Source: Clostridia bacterium (GTDB lineage: Bacteria > Bacillota > Clostridia > Christensenellales > Aristaeellaceae). From it: a stretch of DNA of 64,000 nucleotides. The first letter of the stretch is position 1. Each line of letters opens with the position of its first letter. A program made the position numbers and the translations under genes. Below the pieces are notes generated by a model. The model was not told the origin of the DNA and searched no databases. It saw only the letters and a list, made by a program, of their open reading frames with translations. The stretch covers positions 1-64,000 of the forward strand of contig JAFWQA010000011.1 in assembly GCA_017509255.1 (NCBI GenBank). The letters run 5' to 3'. Shown piece after piece: positions 40,455-49,975 of this stretch.

Positions 40455-41016
40455 GATCGTTTATCCGCCGGTCAGCACGAATGACCGGAAAAAGGCGCGC
40501 TGGAACCGGATCGTGACCCGCGCGCTGGTGATCCTGCTGATCGCCGCGCCGATCGTGAACTGGCGCGTCGGCGGCCCGGCCTGGAGCGCCGTGGCCGTGT
40601 GGGTGCTGCTGGCGCTGTACCGCCTGGTCCTTTCCCCGGAGCCCGTGGAAAAGGGGACCGTGAGCATTCTGGTGCGCGCGCTGCTGTACCTGATCGTGAC
40701 CATGGTGCTGATCGAGCTGCTGCTGGCGCCCGGCTGGGCGGACATGGCCATCCCGCTGGCCACGCTCTGCGCGCTGATCGTGTCCGCCGTGCTGTCCGTG
40801 ATCGACATGGAAAGGCAGCAGCCGCTGGCCATGAGCATGCTGGTGCTGGTGGTGTTTTCCGGCAGCGCGATCTTCCTGTACAAGCTGCTGGGGAAGCGGA
40901 TCACCTGGCCCGTATGGACGCTGAGCGCCCTGGCCGCGCTGCTTTTCCTGCTGGGGCTGATGATCTACCGCCGGCAGATCTTCCAGCTGCTGAAAAAATA
41001 CTGGCACACCAAATAA
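40444..41016 (+). CDS. DUF6320-like integral membrane protein
   Basis: A 190-residue protein with about five to six membrane helices (IVTRALVILLIAAPIVNW, AVAVWVLLALYRLVL, LLYLIVTMVLIELLLAP and others) and short basic ends (RRQIFQLLKKYWHTK). It starts inside the acyltransferase gene, and the two are a recurring pair in Clostridia as far as I know. It could anchor the acyltransferase or present its acceptor. The family assignment is from memory of domain pairings and is only moderate. Confidence 0.65.
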   Translation: MKTEIVYPPVSTNDRKKARWNRIVTRALVILLIAAPIVNWRVGGPAWSAVAVWVLLALYRLVLSPEPVEKGTVSILVRALLYLIVTMVLIELLLAPGWADMAIPLATLCALIVSAVLSVIDMERQQPLAMSMLVLVVFSGSAIFLYKLLGKRITWPVWTLSALAALLFLLGLMIYRRQIFQLLKKYWHTK

Positions 41017-41029
41017 GGTCCAGAATGAA

Positions 41030-41064
41030 CGAAGGCCCTGCATTCCGCAGGGCCTTCGTTTTTA
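41030..41064. terminator. Terminator of the acyltransferase operon
   Basis: CGAAGGCCCTGC pairs with GCAGGGCCTTCG around a 5-base loop, followed by TTTTTAT. It also lies at the 3' end of the convergent DUF308 gene. Confidence 0.9.
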
Positions 41065-41078
41065 TACGGGCACGCGCT

Positions 41079-41768
41079 TTATTCCTTTTCCGCCTCCGGG
41101 GGGATCTCCGCGGGCTTTTCCGCGGCCTCCCCGGGCTTTTCCGCGGTCTCCGCGGGAAGGGCCGCCGGCTTTTCCGGCGGGGTCTCCTCCGGCTCCTCCG
41201 CCTTATCCGCCTTCGCTGCCTTCCTGCGGGGCATCAGGCAGAGCAGTACCGTCTGCATGACCGCGGAGACGATATAGCTGATGCCGGTGAGGATCCAGAC
41301 CGCGGATTCCGAAGCGAAGGGATTGACCAGGATCAGGACCGCCAGGATCAGCGTCAGCCCGGTCAGCACCGCGCTGAGCTTCCAGACGGAATGATGCAGG
41401 CGGATCATATCCACCGTGTCCTGCACGCGGAAGAGCATATGCACCAGCAGGATCACGCCGTAGAGAACGGTGAGCATCGGGAAGGCCGCCATCACGCTGC
41501 TGTAGCCGAACAGGCAGAAGACGCCGCCCAGCAGGGCGATCAGCGCCCGGGACAGGTACCGCTTTTCCGGGCTGATGACCGCGGGAGCGCGGAAATAGCG
41601 GATGAAGAAAAGAACGGAGGCCAGGATCAGCCCGATGCCGAAGACCATGATGATCTTTTCGGTAAAGGCGACCGCGTCGATCAGCAGCAGGACGCCGATC
41701 GCCAGCTCGACCAGGATGACCAGCAGCGTGCCGAGCCTGCCCCTGAGGAAACCGTGAAGCTTATTCAT
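41079..41768 (-). CDS. DUF308 (HdeD-like) membrane protein
   Basis: A 229-residue protein with six hydrophobic helices (LLVILVELAIGVLLLIDAVA, ALIALLGGVFCLFGY, LTGLTLILAVLILVNPFA and others), the layout of DUF308/HdeD proteins. The C-terminal 50 residues are a low-complexity Pro/Glu/Ala/Lys tail (EETPPEKPAALPAETAEKPG). The function is unknown. HdeD relatives are linked to acid stress. Confidence 0.75.
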   Translation of the reverse strand: MNKLHGFLRGRLGTLLVILVELAIGVLLLIDAVAFTEKIIMVFGIGLILASVLFFIRYFRAPAVISPEKRYLSRALIALLGGVFCLFGYSSVMAAFPMLTVLYGVILLVHMLFRVQDTVDMIRLHHSVWKLSAVLTGLTLILAVLILVNPFASESAVWILTGISYIVSAVMQTVLLCLMPRRKAAKADKAEEPEETPPEKPAALPAETAEKPGEAAEKPAEIPPEAEKE

Positions 41769-41806
41769 GCAATGATTCTCCTTTTCTGTTTCAGGGACCG
41801 GATCCC

Positions 41807-43969
41807 TTATTCACTCCAGAAGGTATAGGTGCCGGGCGCGGCGGTCACGGTCCGTCCCCCGATCACGATCTCCGCGGGCATTTCCGCGGTGATCTCATAG
41901 CGGAAGCCGCCCTCCGGCAGCGCCGTCCACCGGGAGGAGACCAGCCCGTGCTCCGTGCGGATGGAGGCCTCCAGCCAGCCGAGGCGCGCGTCCGGCTCCG
42001 GGGCGACCCGGACCGCGGCAAAGCCGGGCTTCGCGGGGGTGATGCCCGCCGCCCGCTCATAGACCCAGTCCGCCACGGCGCCGTAGGCGTAATGGTTGAA
42101 GGAATTCATGTCCGGGCTCCAGAAATCGCCGTTTTCCATGATGCCGTCCCAGTGCTCCCAGACCGTGGTCGCGCCCTTGCCGACCTGGTACAGCCAGGAG
42201 GGATATTCCTTCCGCAGCAGCAGGGAATACGCCAGATCCCCGTGCCCGAAGCGGCTCAGGACATGCAGCAGGTACGGCGTGCCGAGGAAGCCGGTGCGCG
42301 TCATTCCGCCGTCCGCCGCGATCCGTTCCGCCAGTTCGTTTACCGCGGCCTGCGGGTCCTCCGCGATGCCGAACTGCACGGACAGGACCAGCTCCGTTTC
42401 CGTAAGGCAGGCCGGGAAGGCCTTCCGGAAGGCGGCAAGAAGCACCGGCAGGAGCTTTCCGTATTTTTCCGTATCCCGCCCGATGACCCCGCCGGCCAGG
42501 ATCAGCAGCCGCACCGCGTAAATATGGAACGCGTTGGCGATGAAATCGTGCCGGGTGGCGCCGGTATAGCTGCCCACCGGAGAATCCAGGCCCAGCCAGT
42601 CCCCGTAATGGAAATGCCCGATCCACAGATGGTCCTCATTCATCTGGTTCTCCACATAATCCACCCAGGCGGCCATGCTGTCAAACTGCTCCTCCAGCAC
42701 GCCCGCATCCCCGTAGGTCTGATAAACCTGCCAGGGGATGATGACCGCCGCGTCGCCCCAGGCGGAGCTGCAGGGGCTTTCCCGCAGCACGTCCGGGATC
42801 ACCTGGCCGACTTCGCCGTCCGGTCGCTGATCTGCCTTCAGGTCCCGCAGCCATTTGCGGAAGAAGCGCTCCACGTCATAATTATAGGTCGCGGCCTTGC
42901 AGAAGACCTGCGCGTCGCCGGTCCAGCCGAGCCGCTCGTCCCGCTGCGGGCAGTCCGTCGGCACTTCCAGGAAATTGCCCTTCTGGCCCCAGAAAATATT
43001 GCTGAAGAGCCGGTTGAGCTCCGGGACGCCGCTGCGCAGGAAGCCGGTGCGCTTCAGCTCCGAGCAGAGCACCACCGCCGTGAACTGGCCGGGCTCCGGA
43101 TCCGCCGGATATTCCGCCAGCTTCAGATAGCGGAAGCCGAAGAAGGTAAGCGCGGGATGCCAGGTCTGCTCCCCGTCCCGGCAGATATACTCCGCCTCCG
43201 CCTTCGCGGAGCGGTAGTTCGCGTTATAGAAATTCCCGTTTTTATCCAGGACCTCCCCGTGCAGGAGGCGGACCCGGTCCCCGGCCTTTGCCGTCAGGCG
43301 GATCTCCGCGTAGCCGGTGATCTCCTGGCCGAAGTCCACCACCGTTTCCCCGGCAGGCGTATGCAGGATCCTCCGGGCGGCGACCCGCTCCGTTTCCAGG
43401 ACCCTTTCCCCCTCCTGCGGGATCAGGATCTCTTTGGACCAGTCCAGCAGCTTCACGCTCTGCCGTCCGGACGGCACGAAGGTGGCGTCATATTTCTCAC
43501 CGTCATAGATCTCCGAGAAACGCACCGGGCTCTCCGCCCACTGCCAGTCCGCGCCCGTGCGCACGGTGTCCTCCGATCCGTCCGCGTAAACGATATGCAT
43601 TTCCCCGATCAGCCCGCAGGGCTGCCCGACGCGGCGGGTCTTGTACTCCTGCTCCGTCCAGCCGGCCAGCGGGGAGCGGAACCAGCCCCTGCCCACCGTG
43701 ACGCCGATCCGGTTGACGCCCTGCCGCAGCAGCTCCGTGACCGGATAGGTCTGCACCTGCAGGCGTTTTTCATAGGCCGTCCAGCCGGGCGCCAGCACAA
43801 AGCGGCCGACCCGCGCGCCGTTGATCCGGGCCTCATAAACGCCCAGAGCGGTCAGGCTCAGCTCTGCCCGGACGACCTTTTTTCCGATTTCCAGCTCCCG
43901 CAGGAACACGGGACATACGTCCCCGGTGTCCTCCGATACCGTGATCCAGTCCGCATTGACCGGCAGCAT
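41807..43969 (-). CDS. Alpha-L-rhamnosidase, GH78
   Basis: A 720-residue cytoplasmic (no signal peptide) glycosidase. N-terminal beta-domains (RAELSLTALGVYEARINGAR; GWFRSPLAGW) lead into the alpha/alpha-barrel with the GH78 signature VPTDCPQRDERLGWTGDAQV, which holds catalytic-site acids, then FFRKWLRDLKADQRPDGEVG and GDWLGLDSPVG. The C-terminal domain is beta-rich. It releases rhamnose from plant glycosides or pectin side chains. ATG at 43967-43969 follows GGAGGGAAAAGGC. The long upstream extension is antisense noise. It appears monocistronic, and the 43970-44061 gap has no gene. Confidence 0.9.
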   Translation of the reverse strand: MLPVNADWITVSEDTGDVCPVFLRELEIGKKVVRAELSLTALGVYEARINGARVGRFVLAPGWTAYEKRLQVQTYPVTELLRQGVNRIGVTVGRGWFRSPLAGWTEQEYKTRRVGQPCGLIGEMHIVYADGSEDTVRTGADWQWAESPVRFSEIYDGEKYDATFVPSGRQSVKLLDWSKEILIPQEGERVLETERVAARRILHTPAGETVVDFGQEITGYAEIRLTAKAGDRVRLLHGEVLDKNGNFYNANYRSAKAEAEYICRDGEQTWHPALTFFGFRYLKLAEYPADPEPGQFTAVVLCSELKRTGFLRSGVPELNRLFSNIFWGQKGNFLEVPTDCPQRDERLGWTGDAQVFCKAATYNYDVERFFRKWLRDLKADQRPDGEVGQVIPDVLRESPCSSAWGDAAVIIPWQVYQTYGDAGVLEEQFDSMAAWVDYVENQMNEDHLWIGHFHYGDWLGLDSPVGSYTGATRHDFIANAFHIYAVRLLILAGGVIGRDTEKYGKLLPVLLAAFRKAFPACLTETELVLSVQFGIAEDPQAAVNELAERIAADGGMTRTGFLGTPYLLHVLSRFGHGDLAYSLLLRKEYPSWLYQVGKGATTVWEHWDGIMENGDFWSPDMNSFNHYAYGAVADWVYERAAGITPAKPGFAAVRVAPEPDARLGWLEASIRTEHGLVSSRWTALPEGGFRYEITAEMPAEIVIGGRTVTAAPGTYTFWSE

Positions 43970-44061
43970 GCCTTTTCCCTCCGTTTTTCTGTTTTTATCC
44001 CTGATGGAATGATTGTACATCTCCTGCCCGAATTCCTGCTTCCTGCCGGAAACCGGCGCGC

Positions 44062-44093
44062 AAAAAACGGCAGGGTGCCCGGGGCTCCTGCCG
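44062..44093 (-). terminator. Terminator of the pncB/ABC exporter operon
   Basis: On the minus strand CGGCAGG pairs with CCTGCCG across a GC-rich loop and is followed by TTTTTTG. It lies 22 bases past the ABC exporter stop. Confidence 0.75.
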
Positions 44094-44114
44094 CTTCTGA
44101 AAGCTTTTTTTGTT

Positions 44115-45890
44115 TTACAGCGCCGCTTCCTCCTGGACGCGGAACTGGAGCTGATACAGCTCCTTATACATGCCGCCGAGGGCCATGAGCTGATCGTGGG
44201 TGCCCTGCTCGATGATCCTCCCGTCCGAAACGACCGCGATCTCATCGGCGTTCTTGATGGTGCTGAGCCGGTGCGCGACCACCAGCGTCGTGCGGCCCAC
44301 GCACAGCTCGTCCAGCGCCTGCTGGATCAGGATCTCGGTGGTGTTGTCCAGCGCGCGGGTCGCCTCGTCCAGGATCAGGATGGGCGGGTTCTTCAGAAAG
44401 ACCCGGGCGATGCTCAGGCGCTGCTTCTGGCCGCCGGAGAGGCGGATGCCGCGCTCGCCGATGGGCGTATCGTAGCCGCGGGGCAGGGACATGATATAGT
44501 CATGGATATTGGCGCGCTTCGCCGCGGCGACGATCTCCTCATCCGTCGCGTCCAGCCTGCCGTAGCGGATATTCTCCTTCATCGTGTCATTGAAGAGGTA
44601 GATATCCTGCTGCACGATGCCGATGTTCCGGCGCAGGCTCTCGTTGGTCAGGGTATGGATCTCCTTCCCGTCCAGCAGGATCTCGCCGCTGATAACGTCA
44701 TAGAAGTGCGGGATCAGGTGGCAGATGGTCGTCTTGCCGCCGCCGCTGGGACCGACGAGCGCGAACTTTTTGCCCTTGCCGATATCCAGGTCCACGTGGC
44801 GGAGCACGGTCTTGTCCTCGTCATAGGCATAATTGACGTCCTTGAACTGGATATGCCCCTCCAGCGTGCCGGCGTCCACGGCGTCCTCCCGGTCCCTTTC
44901 CGGCTCGGCGTCCATGATCTCGCAGAAGCGCTCAAAGCCGGTGATCCCGTTCTCGAACTGCTCCATGAAGTTGATCAGGGTCATGACCGGGCCGATGAAC
45001 ATATTGACGGAAACGATGAAGGCGGAATAATCGCCGAACCGGATCTTTCCGTTATAGAGGAAAAAGCCGCCGGCGATCAGCACCACCACGTTGAAGACGT
45101 CCGTCACGAAGGTATTGCCGGAATGGAAGCGGCCCATGGCGCTGTAGGAATCCCTGCGCGCGGTCTGGAATTTTTTGTTCCCCTCCTCGAACTTCTCCTG
45201 CTCCTTGTCCGAGTTGGTATAGGCCTTGGTGACACGGATGCCGCTGACCGAGCTTTCCAGGCTGGCGTTGATATCCGCCATGGCCGAGCGCGTGTCCCGG
45301 AAGGCCTTGCGCATCTTCTGCCGCAGCGTCCAGGAAATGACCACCAGGAAGGGAACGCAGGCGAAAATGATCAGGGTGAGCCAGATGTTGATCGTGCTCA
45401 GATAGGTGAAGCTGATGACGATGCTGAGCACGGAGATAATGATGTTTTCCGGCCCGTGGTGCGCCAGCTCGCTGATATCGAACAGGTCGTTGGTCATGCG
45501 GCTCATGATCTTGCCGGTCTCATGCGTATCAAAGAAGCTGTAGGGCAGCGTTTCCAGATGCGCGAACATATCCGAGCGCATGCGCGCCTGCATGTATACG
45601 CCCATCATATGGCCCTGATACTGGATGAAATAGTTCAGCAGCATTTTGACGAAATACAGGCACAGCAGCGTGACGCCGAAAATGACCACCATGCGGTAAT
45701 TGCGGTTGGGGATCAGGTCGTTGAGCATGGTGCGGGTGATGATCGGATACACGACGCCGATCACGGACACGAGCAGCGACGCGGTCATGTCCATGGCAAA
45801 GAGCTTTTTATGCGGTTTGTAATAAGTGACGAAGCGGCGCAGCAGCCCCGCGGTCTTCTTTTTATCCCGGCGCGCTTTCGGCTCGGACAT
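44115..45890 (-). CDS. ABC exporter (fused membrane and ATPase domains)
   Basis: A 591-residue half-transporter. Six membrane helices lie in the first 310 residues (LFAMDMTASLLVSVIGVVYP, VVIFGVTLLCLYFVKMLL and others). The ATPase has Walker A GPSGGGKTT, Q-loop VQQDIYLFND, signature LSGGQKQRLSIARVFL, Walker B ILILDEATRALD (Arg replacing the common Ser) and H-loop VAHRLST. It is probably a homodimeric multidrug or lipid exporter. It is 21 bases downstream of pncB, with which it is likely cotranscribed. Confidence 0.92.
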   Translation of the reverse strand: MSEPKARRDKKKTAGLLRRFVTYYKPHKKLFAMDMTASLLVSVIGVVYPIITRTMLNDLIPNRNYRMVVIFGVTLLCLYFVKMLLNYFIQYQGHMMGVYMQARMRSDMFAHLETLPYSFFDTHETGKIMSRMTNDLFDISELAHHGPENIIISVLSIVISFTYLSTINIWLTLIIFACVPFLVVISWTLRQKMRKAFRDTRSAMADINASLESSVSGIRVTKAYTNSDKEQEKFEEGNKKFQTARRDSYSAMGRFHSGNTFVTDVFNVVVLIAGGFFLYNGKIRFGDYSAFIVSVNMFIGPVMTLINFMEQFENGITGFERFCEIMDAEPERDREDAVDAGTLEGHIQFKDVNYAYDEDKTVLRHVDLDIGKGKKFALVGPSGGGKTTICHLIPHFYDVISGEILLDGKEIHTLTNESLRRNIGIVQQDIYLFNDTMKENIRYGRLDATDEEIVAAAKRANIHDYIMSLPRGYDTPIGERGIRLSGGQKQRLSIARVFLKNPPILILDEATRALDNTTEILIQQALDELCVGRTTLVVAHRLSTIKNADEIAVVSDGRIIEQGTHDQLMALGGMYKELYQLQFRVQEEAAL

Positions 45891-45911
45891 CCGGCATCCC
45901 CTCCCGTGTCT

Positions 45912-47117
45912 TTATCTGTATCTTTCCTTTTCCCGGCTCATGCGGAAGGCCACGGAACGCTTCAGGTATTCCAGATACTCCGGATCCCTGCACATGGACT
46001 TGCCGGCCGAGTCCGAGAGCTTGGCCACGGCGCGGTCGTTGACCGTCTGCAGCTTGATGACGATGTTCAGCGCCTCCGCGCAGGTGTCGTTGGAGCAGAA
46101 GGTGCCGATGCCGAAGGAGACCTTTGCCCGGTCCCGGAAGCGTTCATACAGCGCCTGCGCCCGGTCAAAGTCCAGGCTGTCGCTGAAGAGCAGGAGCTTG
46201 GTCCTCGGGTCCACGCCGTATTTCTGATAATGCGCGATGATCTTTTCGCCCCACTCGAAGGGGTCCCCGCTGTCATGCCGCACGCCGGTGAAATTGTTGA
46301 CCATGGCGCGGTTGAAATCCAGCAGGAAAAGGTCCGTGGTGATCGTATCCGTCAGCGCGGTGCCGTTGTCGCCCCGGTATTCGTCATACCAGTCCTCCAT
46401 GGCGTAATGGTTGGTATAGGCCAGGGGGATCGAGTCGATGCCCTGGTACATCTGCACGAACTCATGGGCGTAGGTGCCCACCGGCGTCAGGCCCAGCTTC
46501 CACGCCAGGTACACATTGGAGGTGCCGACGCACCTGTCCGTTTCCTCCGCCAGGCGGCGCACCACGACCTCCAGCCATTCCCGGCTCAGGCGCCGGCGGC
46601 AGCCGAACTCCGCAAAGCGGAAGGTGTACTTCCCGCTGCGGAAATCCCCGATCTTGCGGTCCAGCCGTTCCTTTGCCGAGGCCAGCAGCATATTGTAATC
46701 AAAGCCCATGCGGAAATAGACCTCGTTGATGATCTCCAGCAGATAGATCTCAAACTGCATGGCGGAGAAGAGCGGCCCGCGGATCACCACGTGCAGGTGA
46801 TGCCGCTCGGACAGGGAGGTCTGTACATAGTCCCGGATCGGATGCCAGAGGCGCAGGAACTCCACATAGTCGTCCTTGAGGAAACGGATGGAGCGCAGGT
46901 AGTCCAGCTCTTCCTTCCGGAAACGGAGCGTGCAGAGATGGTCGATCTGCTCATTGATCTCCCGGAACATCTCCTCCGTGAAGGTGACCTCCGCGTTCCT
47001 GCAGCGGAAATAGTATTCCCCGCTCAGGTTCGTGTGCTTATGAAAAATGACCTGGTTCATGTTGAACTTGTACAGGTCCGTATCCAGCAGGGAAACGATG
47101 ATGGGCTCCAGCTTCAT
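45912..47117 (-). CDS. pncB: Nicotinate phosphoribosyltransferase
   Basis: A 401-residue NAD-salvage enzyme that makes nicotinate mononucleotide from nicotinate and PRPP. Conserved segments are LLDTDLYKFNMNQVIFHKHT at the N-terminus, GTYAHEFVQMYQG, the phosphohistidine-loop region with GVRHDSGDPFEWGEK and LLLFSDSLDF, and FGIGTFCSND. The length equals that of the short PncB class. It is the first gene of a pair with the ABC exporter. Confidence 0.93.
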   Translation of the reverse strand: MKLEPIIVSLLDTDLYKFNMNQVIFHKHTNLSGEYYFRCRNAEVTFTEEMFREINEQIDHLCTLRFRKEELDYLRSIRFLKDDYVEFLRLWHPIRDYVQTSLSERHHLHVVIRGPLFSAMQFEIYLLEIINEVYFRMGFDYNMLLASAKERLDRKIGDFRSGKYTFRFAEFGCRRRLSREWLEVVVRRLAEETDRCVGTSNVYLAWKLGLTPVGTYAHEFVQMYQGIDSIPLAYTNHYAMEDWYDEYRGDNGTALTDTITTDLFLLDFNRAMVNNFTGVRHDSGDPFEWGEKIIAHYQKYGVDPRTKLLLFSDSLDFDRAQALYERFRDRAKVSFGIGTFCSNDTCAEALNIVIKLQTVNDRAVAKLSDSAGKSMCRDPEYLEYLKRSVAFRMSREKERYR

Positions 47118-47241
47118 GATCCTATTCCTCCGTTTTCGGCGCGGTCCTCCGCGCCCCCTCCGGGGCAGCGGGGCCGCTCCCTCTATTGTACCCGTTTCCC
47201 CGTGATTTGCAACCCTGCGCCCCGCGCGGAAAGCATTTCTG

Positions 47242-47270
47242 TTGCGCCCGAACAGCGCCCCGGGTATAAT
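47242..47270 (+). promoter_or_regulatory. Promoter for the membrane-protein gene at 47340
   Basis: TTGCGC (47242-47247) and TATAAT (47265-47270) are 17 bases apart. The region between pncB and this gene (222 bases) holds nothing else recognisable. Confidence 0.6.
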
Positions 47271-47339
47271 GGGGCTGAGCCTGTAAAAAACCGATCGCCG
47301 AAGAAGACCCCCTGCTCCCGGGCAAAGGAGGAACCACCC

Positions 47340-48206
47340 TTGAAAAAGTTTTCCGGATCACGGAGCTGGCTGCTTTTCTGCATCCTGCTCTCCCTGAACG
47401 CCGCGCTGACGGTATGCGGCTTCGCGCTTCATCTGAGCCGGCCGCCCCACAGCGTGGTGCAGCATGAGGCCGACACCTATATCTATCTGCAGAACGTGCT
47501 CTGGGTCTTCCGCTGCCTGTTCTCCGGCGCGCCCTGCCTGGGCGCCTGGCTGATCCGCGGCGGAAAGCACCGGGCGGGCGCCATCGCGCTGGAGTTCACC
47601 TCCTGGGTGCTGTGGGCGCTGCTGCTTTTCTTCGGCGCGCTGCTGACCAGCGGCACCATGAACGTCTACCGGAACCGGGTGACCGCGGACGGGCGCGTGC
47701 CCGCCGGCGGAAGCGAATACACCGTTTCAGCGGTGCTCGCCTTCGGCGTTCTGGTGATCCTGCTGTGCATGCTGTTTTTCGTCACGCGGGCGCTGCGCTA
47801 TATCGCCAACCAGAAGCGGGACAAAACCGAGGTCACCCTCTTTGCCCGCCTGACCTCCGTGCTGGCCGGGACCCTGTTTGTGCTGCTGGCGCTGAACCTG
47901 GCGCTGCCGCAGATCCTTCCCGCCCTCCGGATGGGACCCGGAAGCTGGCCCGAGGCCGTCGGGCCCTTCTATTTCAACTACAGTGAAAGCGAGCTGTATG
48001 TGCTGTCCCTGTTTGCCAACGGCACCCTGATGACAGACCTGCTGCCGCCCGACACGGGCCTGACCGCGGGCTCCGCGGCCTATGCCGCCGCGGTCACGGC
48101 GGTCTCCCTGGCCGTATACCTGCTTTCCGCCCTGAACGCCGGGCGCTTCGCGAAGCTGCTGGACCGGGCGAAAAGCAACGATGAGTTCATTTTCGACTGG
48201 GAATGA
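47340..48206 (+). CDS. Integral membrane protein of unknown function
   Basis: A 288-residue protein with about six helices (WLLFCILLSLNAALTVCGFA, FTSWVLWALLLFFGALLT, VLAFGVLVILLCMLFFVT, LTSVLAGTLFVLLALNLALP and a C-terminal one). No family motif is recognised. A TTG start (47340-47342) was chosen because AAAGGAGG lies 8 bases upstream and the N-terminus (KKFSGSRSWLL) fits a membrane insertion signal. The C-terminus is acidic (DEFIFDWE). A terminator follows. Confidence 0.65.
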   Translation: MKKFSGSRSWLLFCILLSLNAALTVCGFALHLSRPPHSVVQHEADTYIYLQNVLWVFRCLFSGAPCLGAWLIRGGKHRAGAIALEFTSWVLWALLLFFGALLTSGTMNVYRNRVTADGRVPAGGSEYTVSAVLAFGVLVILLCMLFFVTRALRYIANQKRDKTEVTLFARLTSVLAGTLFVLLALNLALPQILPALRMGPGSWPEAVGPFYFNYSESELYVLSLFANGTLMTDLLPPDTGLTAGSAAYAAAVTAVSLAVYLLSALNAGRFAKLLDRAKSNDEFIFDWE

Positions 48207-48220
48207 CCCCCGGCCGGACA

Positions 48221-48256
48221 AAAACGCCGCCCCGCAAAGCCGCGGGACGGCGTTTT
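48221..48256. terminator. Bidirectional terminator
   Basis: AAAACGCCGCCCCGC pairs with GCGGGACGGCGTTTT (one mismatch). It separates two convergent genes. Confidence 0.8.
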
Positions 48257-48266
48257 CCGTATGCTC

Positions 48267-48869
48267 TTACATTTTCCTTCTCAGGCCGTCCACGGTATCC
48301 CGGACGCGGGTGATCGCGTCATCAAGATCCCGGCGGGCTTCCCGGACGCGGTCCTGCGCCGACAAATCAGAAAGGAAGCCGTCAAAGAAGCGGTCACAGA
48401 AGATCTGCATGGTGCCGGTGTCCGTCTCCAGGAGATCCGCGGGCACTTCCCGGAGCTCCTTGCCGAAGCGCTTAAGATCCGCCCTGGCCTGCTCGATGCA
48501 GCGCTCGGCGGAATCCCTGCTGCTCTGCCTGAGCATGCCCGCCACCATGTCGCCGCCGAGATCCGTCATGCCCCAGCCGCGGACCCTGTCCATCATGGAA
48601 CGGGCCATGCGCAGGCTTCCCAGCGCGCGCTCGCCGTAATGGACGGCTTCCAGCAGCTCCCTGGGGCCGTCCTTGGCCGCGGGCGCCTCCCGGGTCACGC
48701 GGGGTTTGGCATAGAAGCTGTCACCGCTGTTTCCGCCGCGGCGGACCGGTTCGGTCTCTTCTTCATCCTCTTCATTCCTGTTCTTCCGGGGGTGGTTGCG
48801 GACGTAATGATAAATGCCGCCCGCCATGCCGACGCCGACCGAGGCCAGCCACATGAACATGGGATCCAT
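48267..48869 (-). CDS. Conserved hypothetical membrane-anchored protein
   Basis: A 200-residue protein with one short N-terminal hydrophobic segment (MFMWLASVGVGMAGGIYHYV), a charged linker (NEEDEEETEPVRRGG) and a C-terminal helical region rich in Arg/Asp/Glu, probably coiled-coil (SSRDSAERCIEQARADLKRF; REARRDLDDAITRVRDTVDG). No known domain is recognised. It is transcribed towards the terminator shared with the upstream membrane gene. Confidence 0.6.
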   Translation of the reverse strand: MDPMFMWLASVGVGMAGGIYHYVRNHPRKNRNEEDEEETEPVRRGGNSGDSFYAKPRVTREAPAAKDGPRELLEAVHYGERALGSLRMARSMMDRVRGWGMTDLGGDMVAGMLRQSSRDSAERCIEQARADLKRFGKELREVPADLLETDTGTMQIFCDRFFDGFLSDLSAQDRVREARRDLDDAITRVRDTVDGLRRKM

Positions 48870-48985
48870 GATTTCCTTCCTCCCTGTATCCGGCGGACAT
48901 CCTTTTCCGCCGTGAAGCTACTGTACCATATCCGGATCGGAAAAAACAGGGCCTGTTCCGCAAATTACCGCCCCATATTTTCCCT

Positions 48986-49975
48986 TTACCATTCCGCCTT
49001 CCGGTCCCGCGCCATGAGCCGGCGGACCTCCTCCTCGGGATCCGCGCCGGAGCGGATCACCCGGTCCACCGCGCGGACGATCGGCATTTCCACGCCGTAC
49101 CTTTCCGCCAGCGTCATGGCGGCGGGCAGCGCGTTCACTCCCTCCACCACCATGCCGACCTTCGCGATGGCCTCCCGCGGCTTCATCCCGCTGCCGATCA
49201 GATAACCGCAGCGGTTGTTCCGGCTGTGGCGGCTGGTGGCCGTGACGATCAGGTCGCCCATGCCCGCCAGGCCGGAGAAGGTGTTCCGCTCACAGTTCAT
49301 TTTATCGCCCAGGCGTACCATTTCCGCCAGCCCGCGGGTGATCAGCGCCGCCTTGGTATTGTCCCCGTAGCCGAGGCCCTCGGAGATCCCGGCCGCCAGC
49401 GCCATGATGTTTTTCAGCGCCCCGCAGAGCTCCACGCCCTTCACGTCCCGGTTGGTATAGACGCGCATGCAGGTGTTCATAAAGATATCCTGCGTCCGCT
49501 CGGCCGCCTCCATGTCCTCACTGGCGGAAACCACCGTGGTGGGCAGGTCCCGCGCCACCTCCTCCGCGTGGGTCGGCCCGGACAGCGCCACCGCGCGGAT
49601 ACCCGGGATCTCCTGCTTCAGGATCTCCGTCATGGTCATGAGCGTGTCCGGCTCTATGCCCTTCGCCGCGTCCGCCACCAGCTGCCCGGCCGGCACGAAG
49701 GGCGCCGCCGCGCGGGCCGTGGAGCGGACGTAGACCGACGGGACAACGAAGAGCAGGAGCTCACGCCCGGTACAAACCTCCGCGACGCTCTGCGTGAAGG
49801 CGATCCCGTCCGGGATGACCATATCCGGCAGGTTCGCCTGGCGGCGCGTTTGCCGCAGCTGCTCCACCTCCGCGGGGATCGCGGACCAGACCGTTACGGC
49901 GTGCCCGCTGTTGTACAGCATACGCGCCAGGGCCATGCCCCAGGTGCCCGCGCCGAGAATTCCGATCTCCGACAT
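48986..49975 (-). CDS. gpsA: Glycerol-3-phosphate dehydrogenase [NAD(P)+]
   Basis: A 329-residue enzyme that makes sn-glycerol-3-phosphate from DHAP for phospholipid synthesis. The N-terminal Rossmann motif is GILGAGTWGMALA, then VVPSVYVR, AKGIEPDTLMTM and LSGPTHAEEVA. The catalytic Lys lies in CGALKNIMALAAGISEGLGY, with GLAGMGDLIVT near the active site. It appears to be a single gene with no ribosome-assembly neighbour (der/plsY), unlike many Firmicutes. Confidence 0.95.
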   Translation of the reverse strand: MSEIGILGAGTWGMALARMLYNSGHAVTVWSAIPAEVEQLRQTRRQANLPDMVIPDGIAFTQSVAEVCTGRELLLFVVPSVYVRSTARAAAPFVPAGQLVADAAKGIEPDTLMTMTEILKQEIPGIRAVALSGPTHAEEVARDLPTTVVSASEDMEAAERTQDIFMNTCMRVYTNRDVKGVELCGALKNIMALAAGISEGLGYGDNTKAALITRGLAEMVRLGDKMNCERNTFSGLAGMGDLIVTATSRHSRNNRCGYLIGSGMKPREAIAKVGMVVEGVNALPAAMTLAERYGVEMPIVRAVDRVIRSGADPEEEVRRLMARDRKAEW

